From contig JAETSS010000015.1 in the NCBI GenBank assembly GCA_021769545.1, positions 1 through 11,633 on the forward strand: 11,633 nucleotides of DNA, in the 5' to 3' direction. The stretch comes from Eubacterium sp. Its GTDB lineage: Bacteria; Bacillota_A; Clostridia; Peptostreptococcales; Anaerovoracaceae. The position numbers and the translations under genes are program-made. Of the stretch, positions 1-6,343 are shown one piece after another; positions within the stretch are counted from its first letter, which is position 1, and each line of letters starts with the position of its first letter. The notes under the pieces were generated by a model. The model ran no database searches, was not told the origin of the DNA, and saw only the letters and a program-made list of their open reading frames with translations.

Positions 1-60
1 TAATCCTTAACACGGCAGTCTTTTCTTTATCGTAGATGAGGCGGGCGGGCTGCTTTCGCG

Positions 61-320
61 ATTCCAAAATTTCTTTGGAAAAAGGCGCACTGCTTTGGAA
101 TTCGAACGCTTATGGACTTGTCTCAGGTCGACAATTCCAAAGATTCCGGCTTATACTGCCTCATTCTTTGGAATATGGTCTCCCGAATCACCATTTGCCT
201 GTATTAATTCCAAAAAAAATAGGTTCCGCTCCCTGTTTTTTTGGAATTTACCCATTAGAACTGTTATATTAGGGGTGAAATTCCAAAACCTGCTGGCCAT
301 AGAGCAGATTTCTTTGGAAT
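61..320. repeat. Array of alternating inverted 8-bp repeats (ATTCCAAA / TTTGGAAT), exact 73-bp period, unique spacers
   Basis: ATTCCAAA starts at 61, 134, 207 and 280, and its reverse complement TTTGGAAT starts at 94, 167, 240 and 313. Both series step by exactly 73 bp, and each pair is offset by exactly 33 bp. The intervals are therefore 25 bp inside a pair and 32 bp between pairs, with no deviation. The four 25-bp intervals (69-93, 142-166, 215-239, 288-312) and the three 32-bp intervals (102-133, 175-206, 248-279) show no visible similarity to one another. Conservation extends only one base further, to ATTCCAAAR and YTTTGGAAT. Each pair could fold as a hairpin: 8 bp in unit 1, 10 bp in unit 2 (134-143 with 165-174), 13 bp in unit 3 (206-218 with 236-248), and 8 bp in unit 4 with an inner CTGCT/AGCAG stem. 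The period is not a multiple of three, which argues against coding. Bases 1-60 show no repeat in register and nothing else I can name. Function unknown; the transcribed strand, if any, cannot be told. Confidence 0.9.
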
Positions 321-344
321 CCAGTGACTGTTGCAGGAAAAAGG

Positions 345-374
345 TTGGAAATCAGGCTATAGATAGTGTATGAT
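345..374 (+). promoter_or_regulatory. Probable sigma-A promoter for ychF
   Basis: A -35-like TTGGAA (345-350) is separated by 18 bp from a -10-like TATGAT (369-374), which matches the consensus TATAAT at five of six positions. Transcription would begin near 381 and give a leader of about 88 nt before the ychF start. The -35 box lies just beyond the last array repeat, so array and promoter are close but do not overlap. This is inferred from consensus matching only. Confidence 0.45.
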
Positions 375-382
375 ATACATAA

Positions 383-403
383 CCTGTCCGAACCACCGGC
401 AGG
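383..403 (+). other. Hairpin in the ychF 5' leader
   Basis: CCTG (383-386) and CCG (388-390) pair with CGG (397-399) and CAGG (400-403), leaving one bulged T and a 6-nt loop. It would lie at the very 5' end of a transcript from the predicted promoter. Such 5'-terminal stems can stabilise mRNA. It is not followed by a T-run, so it is not a terminator, and no known riboswitch is recognised here. Confidence 0.35.
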
Positions 404-468
404 ATATTTTCACATAAAAACGGCGTAAATTGTTGAAAGCCCTTAAAGCAAAGGAGATGTAAAGATAT

Positions 469-1560
469 ATGAAATTAGGAATCGTAGGTTTACCCAACGT
501 AGGTAAAAGTACACTTTTCAACGCAATAACAAAAGCAGGCGCAGAAGCCGCCAACTACCCTTTCTGCACTATAGAACCAAATGTAGGTGTAGTAACAGTA
601 CCGGACGAAAGACTTAAGGTCCTTCACGACATGTACAATTCAAAAAAAACCATCTATACCACTATAGAGTTTTATGACATCGCAGGACTCGTAAAAGGCG
701 CATCAAAAGGCGAAGGTCTCGGCAACAAGTTTCTGGGCCACATACGTGAGGTAGCCGCCATCGTCCACGTCGTAAGATGCTTTGACGATCCCAACGTTGT
801 TCACGTCGACGGCAAGATCGATCCTATATCCGATATAGAGACCATAAACACAGAGCTGATACTGTCAGACATGGAGGTCCTTGAACGAAGGATCCAGAAG
901 ACGACGAAAAACCTCAAGGGCGATAAGAGCCTGCAAAAGGAACTGGATCTTCTCAAGCGCATAGCGGATTTCCTGGGGGAAGGCAGATCGGCAAGGGCTA
1001 TGGAGCTTACAGACGAGGAAGCGGAATACGTCAAGAGTCTCGATCTGCTCTCATATAAGCCTGTCATCTACACAGCTAACGTTTCCGAGGATGACGCCGC
1101 TTCCGAGGACAACGAATACATCAGCAAGGTAAGAGAATTTGCCGCCACCGAAGGCTCCGACGTCATCGTGGTATGTGCCAAGATCGAGTCTGAAATGGCA
1201 GAGCTTGAAGAAGATGAAAAGCTCATGTTCCTGGAGGAGCTGGGGATATCAGAGTCAGGTCTCGATAAGCTGGTAAAGGCATCCTACAGACTTCTCGATC
1301 TCATATCCTTCCTCACAGCAGGTGAACCTGAGGTAAGAGCATGGACCATCAAGCGGGGCACCAAGGCTCCCGGAGCTGCAGGCAAGATCCATACGGACTT
1401 TGAAAAAGGCTTCATCCGCGCCGAGACTATAGCATACGATAAGCTCATCGAGTGCGGCGGAAACCTCGCTACGGCCAAGGAAAAGGGCCTCGTAAGATCG
1501 GAAGGAAAGGAATATATCGTCAAGGACGGGGATGTGATGCATTTCCTGTTTAACGTATAG
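469..1560 (+). CDS. ychF: Redox-regulated P-loop ATPase YchF (Obg-related, OLA1 family)
   Basis: A 363-residue cytoplasmic NTPase, the usual full length for YchF. The Walker A/G1 motif GLPNVGKST is at residues 7-15 and the G3 region begins with DIAG at 70-73, followed by the family's glycine-rich KGEGLGNKF stretch. The G4 position reads NVSE (204-207), the NxxE form that makes YchF prefer ATP over GTP, unlike other Obg-family GTPases. A coiled-coil segment lies around 130-170 and a TGS domain makes up the last 80-85 residues. Cys33 in YPFCTIEPN is at the place of the cysteine linked to redox control in E. coli, and His112 lies in the loop where the catalytic histidine is placed. Known homologues bind ribosomes and modulate translation and oxidative-stress responses. 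An AAGGAG site at 451-456 supports the ATG start. The gene is monocistronic, with a terminator directly after the stop. Confidence 0.97.
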   Translation: MKLGIVGLPNVGKSTLFNAITKAGAEAANYPFCTIEPNVGVVTVPDERLKVLHDMYNSKKTIYTTIEFYDIAGLVKGASKGEGLGNKFLGHIREVAAIVHVVRCFDDPNVVHVDGKIDPISDIETINTELILSDMEVLERRIQKTTKNLKGDKSLQKELDLLKRIADFLGEGRSARAMELTDEEAEYVKSLDLLSYKPVIYTANVSEDDAASEDNEYISKVREFAATEGSDVIVVCAKIESEMAELEEDEKLMFLEELGISESGLDKLVKASYRLLDLISFLTAGEPEVRAWTIKRGTKAPGAAGKIHTDFEKGFIRAETIAYDKLIECGGNLATAKEKGLVRSEGKEYIVKDGDVMHFLFNV

Positions 1561-1569
1561 GAAACTAAC

Positions 1570-1613
1570 AAACCCTTGAAATCACTTATAAAGCTTGATT
1601 TTCAAGGGTTTTT
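1570..1613 (+). terminator. Intrinsic terminator after ychF
   Basis: AAACCCTTGAA (1570-1580) pairs perfectly with TTCAAGGGTTT (1601-1611), and the stem runs into a T-rich tail. It begins 10 nt after the ychF stop codon. The stem is close to symmetrical and has A-rich sequence on its 5' side, so it may also act on transcripts arriving from the acetyltransferase side. Confidence 0.85.
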
Positions 1614-1660
1614 CATTTATTCATCTTTCAGGGTCTTTAAGGTAAAACAGCGGTTTTATT

Positions 1661-1693
1661 GTACCACGATCGTACCATAATTGTACCAGGGCC
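1661..1693. repeat. Three GTACCA direct repeats at 11-bp spacing
   Basis: GTACCA occurs at 1661, 1672 and 1683, each exactly 11 bp from the next, so the copies lie on about the same face of the helix. The five bases following each copy differ. The site sits in the intergenic region between the 3' ends of ychF and the acetyltransferase gene, where a promoter operator is not expected. A single further GTACCA is at 2346. Its meaning is unknown. Confidence 0.5.
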
Positions 1694-1711
1694 ATCAGGA
1701 TCGCCATTATT

Positions 1712-2236
1712 TCATAGCTTCTTCTCCAGACATACAAGGCTAACATCGGGAATTCCGTTGAAGGTACTGCTGACTATTCCGGCTTCGTCATATCCCAGCT
1801 TTCCGTAAAGCTTACGGGCCGGCGCATTCAAAACATTGGTATCCATCCTCAGATATCCGCAGCCCCTTTCAAGAGCATACTTCTCATAGAAGCCCACCAT
1901 GGCCTTTCCATAACCGCACTTCGATCTTCCCGGAGACACCACCAGCGTATGCAGCACCATGACGGAGCTGTCATCAGCGTCGTATCTCCAGCTGCAGTCG
2001 GCGTACTCCTTCACCTGACACTGATCTATCTTGGCAGCCGCCGCTATTCCCTGCTCGTCCTCAAGCACAAACAGCGTTCCAGCGTTCAAAGCGTCGACAG
2101 CGGTCTGCTCCGTGGGATATACACCTCGCTGCCAGCCAGTCCTTATGTCCCCTGAGCTCTCCTCTGCAGTAATTATTTCATCGTATATCGCAGCCACCTG
2201 ACTTATATCATTTTCTGTCGCTTTTCTGATAATCAT
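1712..2236 (-). CDS. GNAT-family N-acetyltransferase
   Basis: A 174-residue soluble acetyltransferase expected to move an acetyl group from acetyl-CoA to an amine. The acyl-CoA-binding motif A is visible as the strand VMVLHTLVVSP (92-102) followed by the pyrophosphate loop G108-Y-G110-K, after the family pattern VxPxxxxxGxG. Motif B is seen in NAPARKLYGKLGY (137-149), with the conserved Asn and the Tyr usually used as general acid. The N-terminal IRKATENDISQVAAIYDEII is the common start of this family. The substrate cannot be told: GNATs with this body plan acetylate amino acids, peptides, polyamines or antibiotics. The start is supported by GGAGG (complement of 2242-2246), five bases upstream. 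It is transcribed divergently from the sensor kinase, convergently with ychF, and appears to be a single-gene unit. Confidence 0.9.
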   Translation of the reverse strand: MIIRKATENDISQVAAIYDEIITAEESSGDIRTGWQRGVYPTEQTAVDALNAGTLFVLEDEQGIAAAAKIDQCQVKEYADCSWRYDADDSSVMVLHTLVVSPGRSKCGYGKAMVGFYEKYALERGCGYLRMDTNVLNAPARKLYGKLGYDEAGIVSSTFNGIPDVSLVCLEKKL

Positions 2237-2280
2237 TCCTGCCTCCTCGCTGAATTTTTTAACATTTTCTTACGTTCTCC

Positions 2281-2289
2281 ATTGTAGCA
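2281..2289 (-). promoter_or_regulatory. Extended -10 promoter for the acetyltransferase
   Basis: On the minus strand this reads TGCTACAAT, a TGn extension joined to a TACAAT -10 box (one mismatch to consensus). Transcription would begin near 2274 and give a leader of about 38 nt before the acetyltransferase start. No good -35 hexamer is seen at 17 bp, as expected for an extended -10 promoter. Prediction from consensus only. Confidence 0.45.
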
Positions 2290-2408
2290 CAAGATACCGT
2301 GCTCATCCATTAATTTCATTCCGCATTTGCAATCCGCCTCCCCGTGTACCATACTTTTCAGGCATTTATACGATCCGAAACTCATTTTGTCTTGCAGTCT
2401 CCCCCATT

Positions 2409-2437
2409 TTCAGATATATTATTATTAACCTGATAAT
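2409..2437 (+). promoter_or_regulatory. Possible promoter for the hybrid sensor kinase
   Basis: TTCAGA (2409-2414) and GATAAT (2432-2437) are 17 bp apart and match the sigma-A consensus at four and five of six positions. The area is very AT-rich, so other -10 boxes are possible. The kinase gene has only a weak ribosome binding site, AGGG at 2457-2460, 9 nt before its ATG. The rest of the 233-bp divergent region (2237-2469) shows nothing else I can name. Confidence 0.3.
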
Positions 2438-2469
2438 ATTTGCTAAAGTTACACGTAGGGTGATACGTT

Positions 2470-4716
2470 ATGAACATAAATAAAGTTTCCAGATTAACAC
2501 TGATTTTTCTGCTTCTTCTCATATGCAGCACTGTATTCCTGCCTCAGGATACATATGCAGCATCAAAAGATATGAAGAAGCAGGCAATAGAGCTTTCGGC
2601 CGAAGAACAGGCCTATCTCGACCGGGCAGACGAGGTCACCATCGGCTGTCCCATCAACAACTGTCCACTGCTTTTTCAGAACGAAAAGACCGGGCGGCTT
2701 GAAGGTATCACCATAGATATCCTAAATATGATCTCGGAATCCACCGGGCTCAAATTCCATTACAAGGCCCTGCCTTCCGGAAGCATCACATACGATGATC
2801 TTCAAAAACTGCAGATAGACATGGTGGCAGGTGTAGAATCCAATAATATCAACAAGAATTCAACGGGTATGACCATGACAGACCCGTATCTGCATGCGGA
2901 AAAGGTATTCGTGTGCAAAAAAGGAGTTCTCTTCGATCCCGACAGCGCTATGACCATCGCCGTCAACTCGGGATCGCAGACGCTGGCAAAGATCATCCGT
3001 CAGCAGTATCCGCAGTTTGACGTGCTGTTCTTCGACTCCACTGAGGATGCATTATCGTCACTGCTTTCGGGAGAAGCAGACGCCGTTCTGCAAAACCAGT
3101 ACACCGTCGAAAGGGTACTTTCCAAGCCTGTTTACGAAGACCTGCAGATAGTGGCTACGGCATCCATCGGCGACAGCCAGTGTCTGGGCTGTCTCTTACC
3201 TATAGGTAAAAACGGACAGAATCTGATTACCGATGATACCTCCCTTCTAATGTCGATCTTAAATAAAGGCATCGCCGCGCTGGATCAGGCTGAGGTCTCC
3301 TTTATCATCATCAAAGAAACATCTGAAAACGCGTATGAGTTCACCTTCGGTGATATGTTATACCGATATCGTTTTGCAATAATCATACTGCTCATCAGCC
3401 TTCTGCTGATCATTTTCCTGTTGCGCAGGAACCGCATACTCAATAAGAAGCACTCCGAGCAGTTGGCGGCACAGCAGCGGGCCCAGGAGCTGGCAGCCAT
3501 CAACGAGCGCATGAAGGAGCAGCAGCTTCTCCTGATGGACTCCCTGAAACGTGCGGAGGAAGGAAACCGCTCAAAGACCTCCTTCCTGTTCAACATGTCC
3601 CACGACATTCGCACTCCTATGAACGCCATACTTGGATTTACGGAGATCGCCCAGCGCAATAAAAAGGATGAAGCCAGACTGACGGACTGCCTTGAAAAGA
3701 TCCAGATCTCCGGCAAACATCTGCTTCATCTGATAAATAACGTTCTGGATATGTCAAAGATCGAAAGCGGAAAGGTAACACTGACGGAGGACCTCTGCGA
3801 TCTCGAAGAACGCGTCGAAAAGGTCAGAGATGTCCTTCAGTCGGAAGTCCATAAAAAGCACCTGACATTTGAAGTCGATACATCAAATGTAAAAAACAAA
3901 CTGGTCTGCTGCGACACCCTTCGCTTAGACCAGATACTGTTCAATATTTTAAACAATGCAGTGAAATTCAGCAAGCCTAACGGCAATGTACTGCTCACAC
4001 TCAGACAGGAGCCGTGCGATATCCGGGAATATGCCGCTTATGAAATACGAGTGAAGGATACCGGTATCGGTATGTCCCCTGAATTCCTGTCTCACATCTT
4101 CGAGCCTTTCGAACGTGAGCATACATCTACCGTAAGCCAGACACAAGGCACCGGTCTTGGCATGTCAATTACGAAAAATCTCGTCGATCTGATGGGCGGT
4201 ACCATCGATGTGTCAAGTCAGCCCGATAAGGGAACCGAATTCGTCCTGCACTTCACCTTCAAGTTACAGGAGCAGGAACCGCATACACAGCAGCAGCCTG
4301 AAACCGGTACAGCGACTGCAGAGGAATTTTCCGGCAAGCGTATCCTTCTCGTTGAAGACAACGAGCTGAATATGGAAATAGCACGAGAGCTCCTATGTGA
4401 AGTAGGCTTCATAACAGAAGCAGCCCAAAACGGGCAGATCGCCGTAGATATGGTCCAAAGCTCCGAGTCAGGCTACTACGATGCGGTGCTGATGGATATC
4501 CAGATGCCTGTGATGAACGGTTATCAGGCTTCCAGAGCGATCCGCAGTCTCGATAACAAAGACCTTGCCGATATCCCTATCATAGCCCTGACAGCCAATG
4601 CCTTCGACGAAGATAAAAAAGAAGCTCTGGCAAACGGCATGAACGCCCATATCGCCAAACCGGTAGACGCCGGGATACTGTACGAAACGCTGAGAAATAT
4701 CCTCAGCGGCAAATAA
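2470..4716 (+). CDS. Hybrid sensor histidine kinase/response regulator with extracellular solute-binding domain
   Basis: A 748-residue membrane sensor. A signal peptide or N-terminal membrane anchor covers about residues 1-31 (hydrophobic LTLIFLLLLICSTVFL, then a TYA-ASK cleavage-like site). Residues about 50-285 resemble a family 3 periplasmic-type solute-binding domain, which often binds amino acids, placed outside the membrane. A transmembrane helix at about 302-318 is followed directly by a coiled coil (about 325-365), with no PAS or HAMP domain. The dimerisation domain carries the phospho-acceptor His378 in FNMSHDIRTPMN. The ATPase domain shows the N box around ILNNAVKF (493-500), DTGIGM (530-535) and GTGLGM (560-565). 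After a Gln-rich linker, a receiver domain (about 624-747) has Glu629/Asp630, phospho-acceptor Asp676, Thr708 and Lys730. All catalytic residues are present. The hybrid layout implies onward transfer to a separate phosphotransfer protein, which is not in this window. Five extracellular cysteines (60, 65, 149, 238, 241) could form disulfides. Ligand and target genes are unknown; the convergent pilus operon is not clearly linked. Confidence 0.92.
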   Translation: MNINKVSRLTLIFLLLLICSTVFLPQDTYAASKDMKKQAIELSAEEQAYLDRADEVTIGCPINNCPLLFQNEKTGRLEGITIDILNMISESTGLKFHYKALPSGSITYDDLQKLQIDMVAGVESNNINKNSTGMTMTDPYLHAEKVFVCKKGVLFDPDSAMTIAVNSGSQTLAKIIRQQYPQFDVLFFDSTEDALSSLLSGEADAVLQNQYTVERVLSKPVYEDLQIVATASIGDSQCLGCLLPIGKNGQNLITDDTSLLMSILNKGIAALDQAEVSFIIIKETSENAYEFTFGDMLYRYRFAIIILLISLLLIIFLLRRNRILNKKHSEQLAAQQRAQELAAINERMKEQQLLLMDSLKRAEEGNRSKTSFLFNMSHDIRTPMNAILGFTEIAQRNKKDEARLTDCLEKIQISGKHLLHLINNVLDMSKIESGKVTLTEDLCDLEERVEKVRDVLQSEVHKKHLTFEVDTSNVKNKLVCCDTLRLDQILFNILNNAVKFSKPNGNVLLTLRQEPCDIREYAAYEIRVKDTGIGMSPEFLSHIFEPFEREHTSTVSQTQGTGLGMSITKNLVDLMGGTIDVSSQPDKGTEFVLHFTFKLQEQEPHTQQQPETGTATAEEFSGKRILLVEDNELNMEIARELLCEVGFITEAAQNGQIAVDMVQSSESGYYDAVLMDIQMPVMNGYQASRAIRSLDNKDLADIPIIALTANAFDEDKKEALANGMNAHIAKPVDAGILYETLRNILSGK

Positions 4717-4735
4717 AACCGTTTCCTCAGGTTCA

Positions 4736-5023
4736 TCATCTGAAAAGATCGGCTTTGAACGAAAGTAAAATCCGGATCAATTCATCCTTTGTCATAGTCT
4801 CCAGCTTCTCCGAATCCATCGATTTTATTACACGTGAAAAAGTATCGTAGGAATTTTTTCTGCTTCGCATCGGAGGAAGCTTGTTAAGGTCGCGATACAT
4901 GCGCATGTAATCCCTCGCTGTATATGATCCGATGCCATATTTTTCTGCCGCCTGACTACGGGTGATTTCGCCGTCATAGATCCGGCGGCCTATGTCCAAT
5001 CTTTCTTTTCTGGTATATTTCAT
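4736..5023 (-). CDS. Small helix-turn-helix protein resembling IS3-type transposase OrfA
   Basis: A 95-residue basic protein. The N-terminal half has a helix-turn-helix at about 19-44 (EITRSQAAEKYGIGSYTARDY), and the C-terminal part carries LETMTKDELIRILLSFKA (74-91), like the MTKEELI segment near the end of OrfA proteins of IS3-related elements. No OrfB (DDE integrase) follows: the frame ends in two consecutive TGA codons and the convergent kinase gene begins 19 bp further on. No terminal inverted repeats are seen. It may be a domesticated DNA-binding protein or a transposon remnant. The ATG at 5023 is chosen because AGGAG (complement of 5031-5035) lies 7 nt upstream; a TTG start at 5041 would put this site inside the gene. 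It begins 14 bp after the preceding sortase stop and is probably the last gene of the pilus operon, so a regulatory role is possible but unproven. Confidence 0.7.
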   Translation of the reverse strand: MKYTRKERLDIGRRIYDGEITRSQAAEKYGIGSYTARDYMRMYRDLNKLPPMRSRKNSYDTFSRVIKSMDSEKLETMTKDELIRILLSFKADLFR

Positions 5024-5037
5024 GCTACATCTCCTAT

Positions 5038-5634
5038 TCAATTTTGTTCATATGCGTACTCTCTTTGGCAGCGTACTGTAACACGCTGCCGTCCACCATA
5101 GGTGCATGTAAAAAGAGTAAGATCCCATTTGCTCTTTACCATCAGATCCACACCGGTTGGATTCAAAGTTTCAATGCACCCAATCGTATATGTATATGCA
5201 GTACCCTCCATATCAGTAAAATATATCGGATCACCAATAGACAGATCCTTAATATGACCGAAATGCTGTGTATAATTGTGAGCTGCAATCACCAGATCAC
5301 CGGATTTAGCAGACCCCATATATCTACAAGGGGCGATCCTCAGCCGGGTATAATCCCACTCCGACATGACCGGCAACTTCAATTCCAGTGAAGGAACGGA
5401 CAAATAACCAATACAGGCATATCCGTCTATCTCCACTTCCTTCATGCCCGTATCATAGGGGGCGAAACAAACCTGATTATCCTCCGCAATCTGTCCCATT
5501 ACCTGTGTCAGCATTTTTTCTGCAGATATCCCGGCTTGCCTGTCTTCCCGTATATTCCAGATCAAAAGTGTAATCGCCGCTGTCAACAGCAATGCACCCA
5601 ACACCATACATATTGTTCCGGACTTATTTCTCAT
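5038..5634 (-). CDS. Short sortase, second sortase of the pilus operon
   Basis: A 198-residue membrane-anchored cysteine transpeptidase. One N-terminal transmembrane helix (about 7-27) precedes the sortase fold. The catalytic triad is visible as His119 in IAAHNY, Cys177 in LTLFTCTYGG and Arg184 in RQRVTVRC. It lacks the lid region and C-terminal membrane helix of class C enzymes, so it is not the polymerase type. The LFTCTYGG..RVTVRC stretch suggests a class B- or D-like enzyme; the class is my inference. In pilus loci such an enzyme can attach the finished fibre or its basal subunit to peptidoglycan, which fits its place next to the small LPQTG pilin. Its ATG overlaps the end of that gene by 11 bp, and no purine-rich AGGAG site precedes it, so translation probably depends on coupling to the upstream gene. 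Confidence 0.9.
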   Translation of the reverse strand: MRNKSGTICMVLGALLLTAAITLLIWNIREDRQAGISAEKMLTQVMGQIAEDNQVCFAPYDTGMKEVEIDGYACIGYLSVPSLELKLPVMSEWDYTRLRIAPCRYMGSAKSGDLVIAAHNYTQHFGHIKDLSIGDPIYFTDMEGTAYTYTIGCIETLNPTGVDLMVKSKWDLTLFTCTYGGRQRVTVRCQREYAYEQN

Positions 5635-6331
5635 ATTTTTTTCTTTTTCTACCGAAACGCAACATCCATCCTGCCGAGAACAACATCAGTCCCAATATCG
5701 TTAAAATCGGGATCGGCCAGTTCAACTGCCCGGTCTGAGGCAATGTCGCCGATGAAGGTAGTCCTGGCTTTGACGGAGATATTTCCTCAGGTGAAGAAGG
5801 AATCGTCGCTGCAGGATCTTTTTTTACATCTATCTTGGGGCTTGCATCAACATCATACAGATAGATTCCGTTTTCATACATAGGAAGACTTACCAGAAAA
5901 GGATTAACTTTAAGATATCCGTCGGCTACTTCTGTCTGTACTATCAAATATAAGCCCAGCTCTAGATCGGAAAATAATACCGTCCCGTCGCATCCGATAT
6001 TTCCGGTTTCACCGGTAACATTATGTTCATCAGCATAACCGGCAAAGTATTTCGCTAACTGTGGAGACTGAACATCCTCTAAAGATGCACCGCTGCCGAT
6101 AAAATCGCCTGTCAGGGCAAAGCTGTAGTTTCCACCATCTTCCACTACAGCGCCAACTCTATACAGTTCCAACGCTCCTCCCGGAACGGCCTTATTTTCA
6201 TAGTCCATGGTTATCATGATGGAACCCTCTCTTGAAGGGTCCGGCACCTCATGGGCATAAACCGTCACGCTCATAGAGCAGAGCAACAACAGGGCCACAA
6301 ATAGCATTGCGCATCGTTTTTGTAATTGCAT
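5624..6331 (-). CDS. Small LPQTG-anchored pilin, probable basal/minor subunit
   Basis: A 235-residue secreted surface protein. A signal peptide (about 1-26, ending VYA-H) is followed by one pilin-type domain (about 35-165) with the conserved GLYLIVQT and PFLVSLP segments known from Gram-positive FimA/SpaA-type pilins. IYLYDVDASPKID follows, where SPK (Lys166) occupies the position of the pilin YPK motif. A proline- and serine-rich linker (about 172-195) leads to the sorting signal LPQTG (197-201), a hydrophobic helix and the basic tail RFGRKRKK. Small size and a proline-rich stalk are typical of basal pilins that end the fibre at the cell wall. The start lies 12 bp after the class C sortase gene, and its GGAGGG site overlaps that gene's TAG stop. 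An accessory pilin spread along the fibre is the alternative. Confidence 0.88.
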   Translation of the reverse strand: MQLQKRCAMLFVALLLLCSMSVTVYAHEVPDPSREGSIMITMDYENKAVPGGALELYRVGAVVEDGGNYSFALTGDFIGSGASLEDVQSPQLAKYFAGYADEHNVTGETGNIGCDGTVLFSDLELGLYLIVQTEVADGYLKVNPFLVSLPMYENGIYLYDVDASPKIDVKKDPAATIPSSPEEISPSKPGLPSSATLPQTGQLNWPIPILTILGLMLFSAGWMLRFGRKRKKYEK

Positions 6332-6343
6332 TTGATTTCCCTC

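Noticed and set aside
61..320. Calling the array a CRISPR or TIGR array
   Set aside because: The repeat is only 8 bp and alternates in orientation, unlike CRISPR repeats of about 23-47 bp. TIGR arrays process to 36-nt RNAs and carry box C/D-like repeats, which are not seen. No Cas or Tas protein is in the window. Only the general idea of regular unique spacers is shared.
36..373. Two overlapping open frames across the array (36-272 and 95-373)
   Set aside because: They run through the repeats in a period not divisible by three, lack convincing ribosome binding sites and show no recognisable protein features.
4690..4740. A shared terminator between the kinase and pilus operon ends
   Set aside because: CCTCAG occurs twice here but as a direct repeat, not an inverted one. 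No stem with a T-run is visible on either strand.
5024..5041. TTG start giving six extra residues to the OrfA-like protein
   Set aside because: The extra codons contain the ribosome binding site for the internal ATG and overlap the sortase stop codon.
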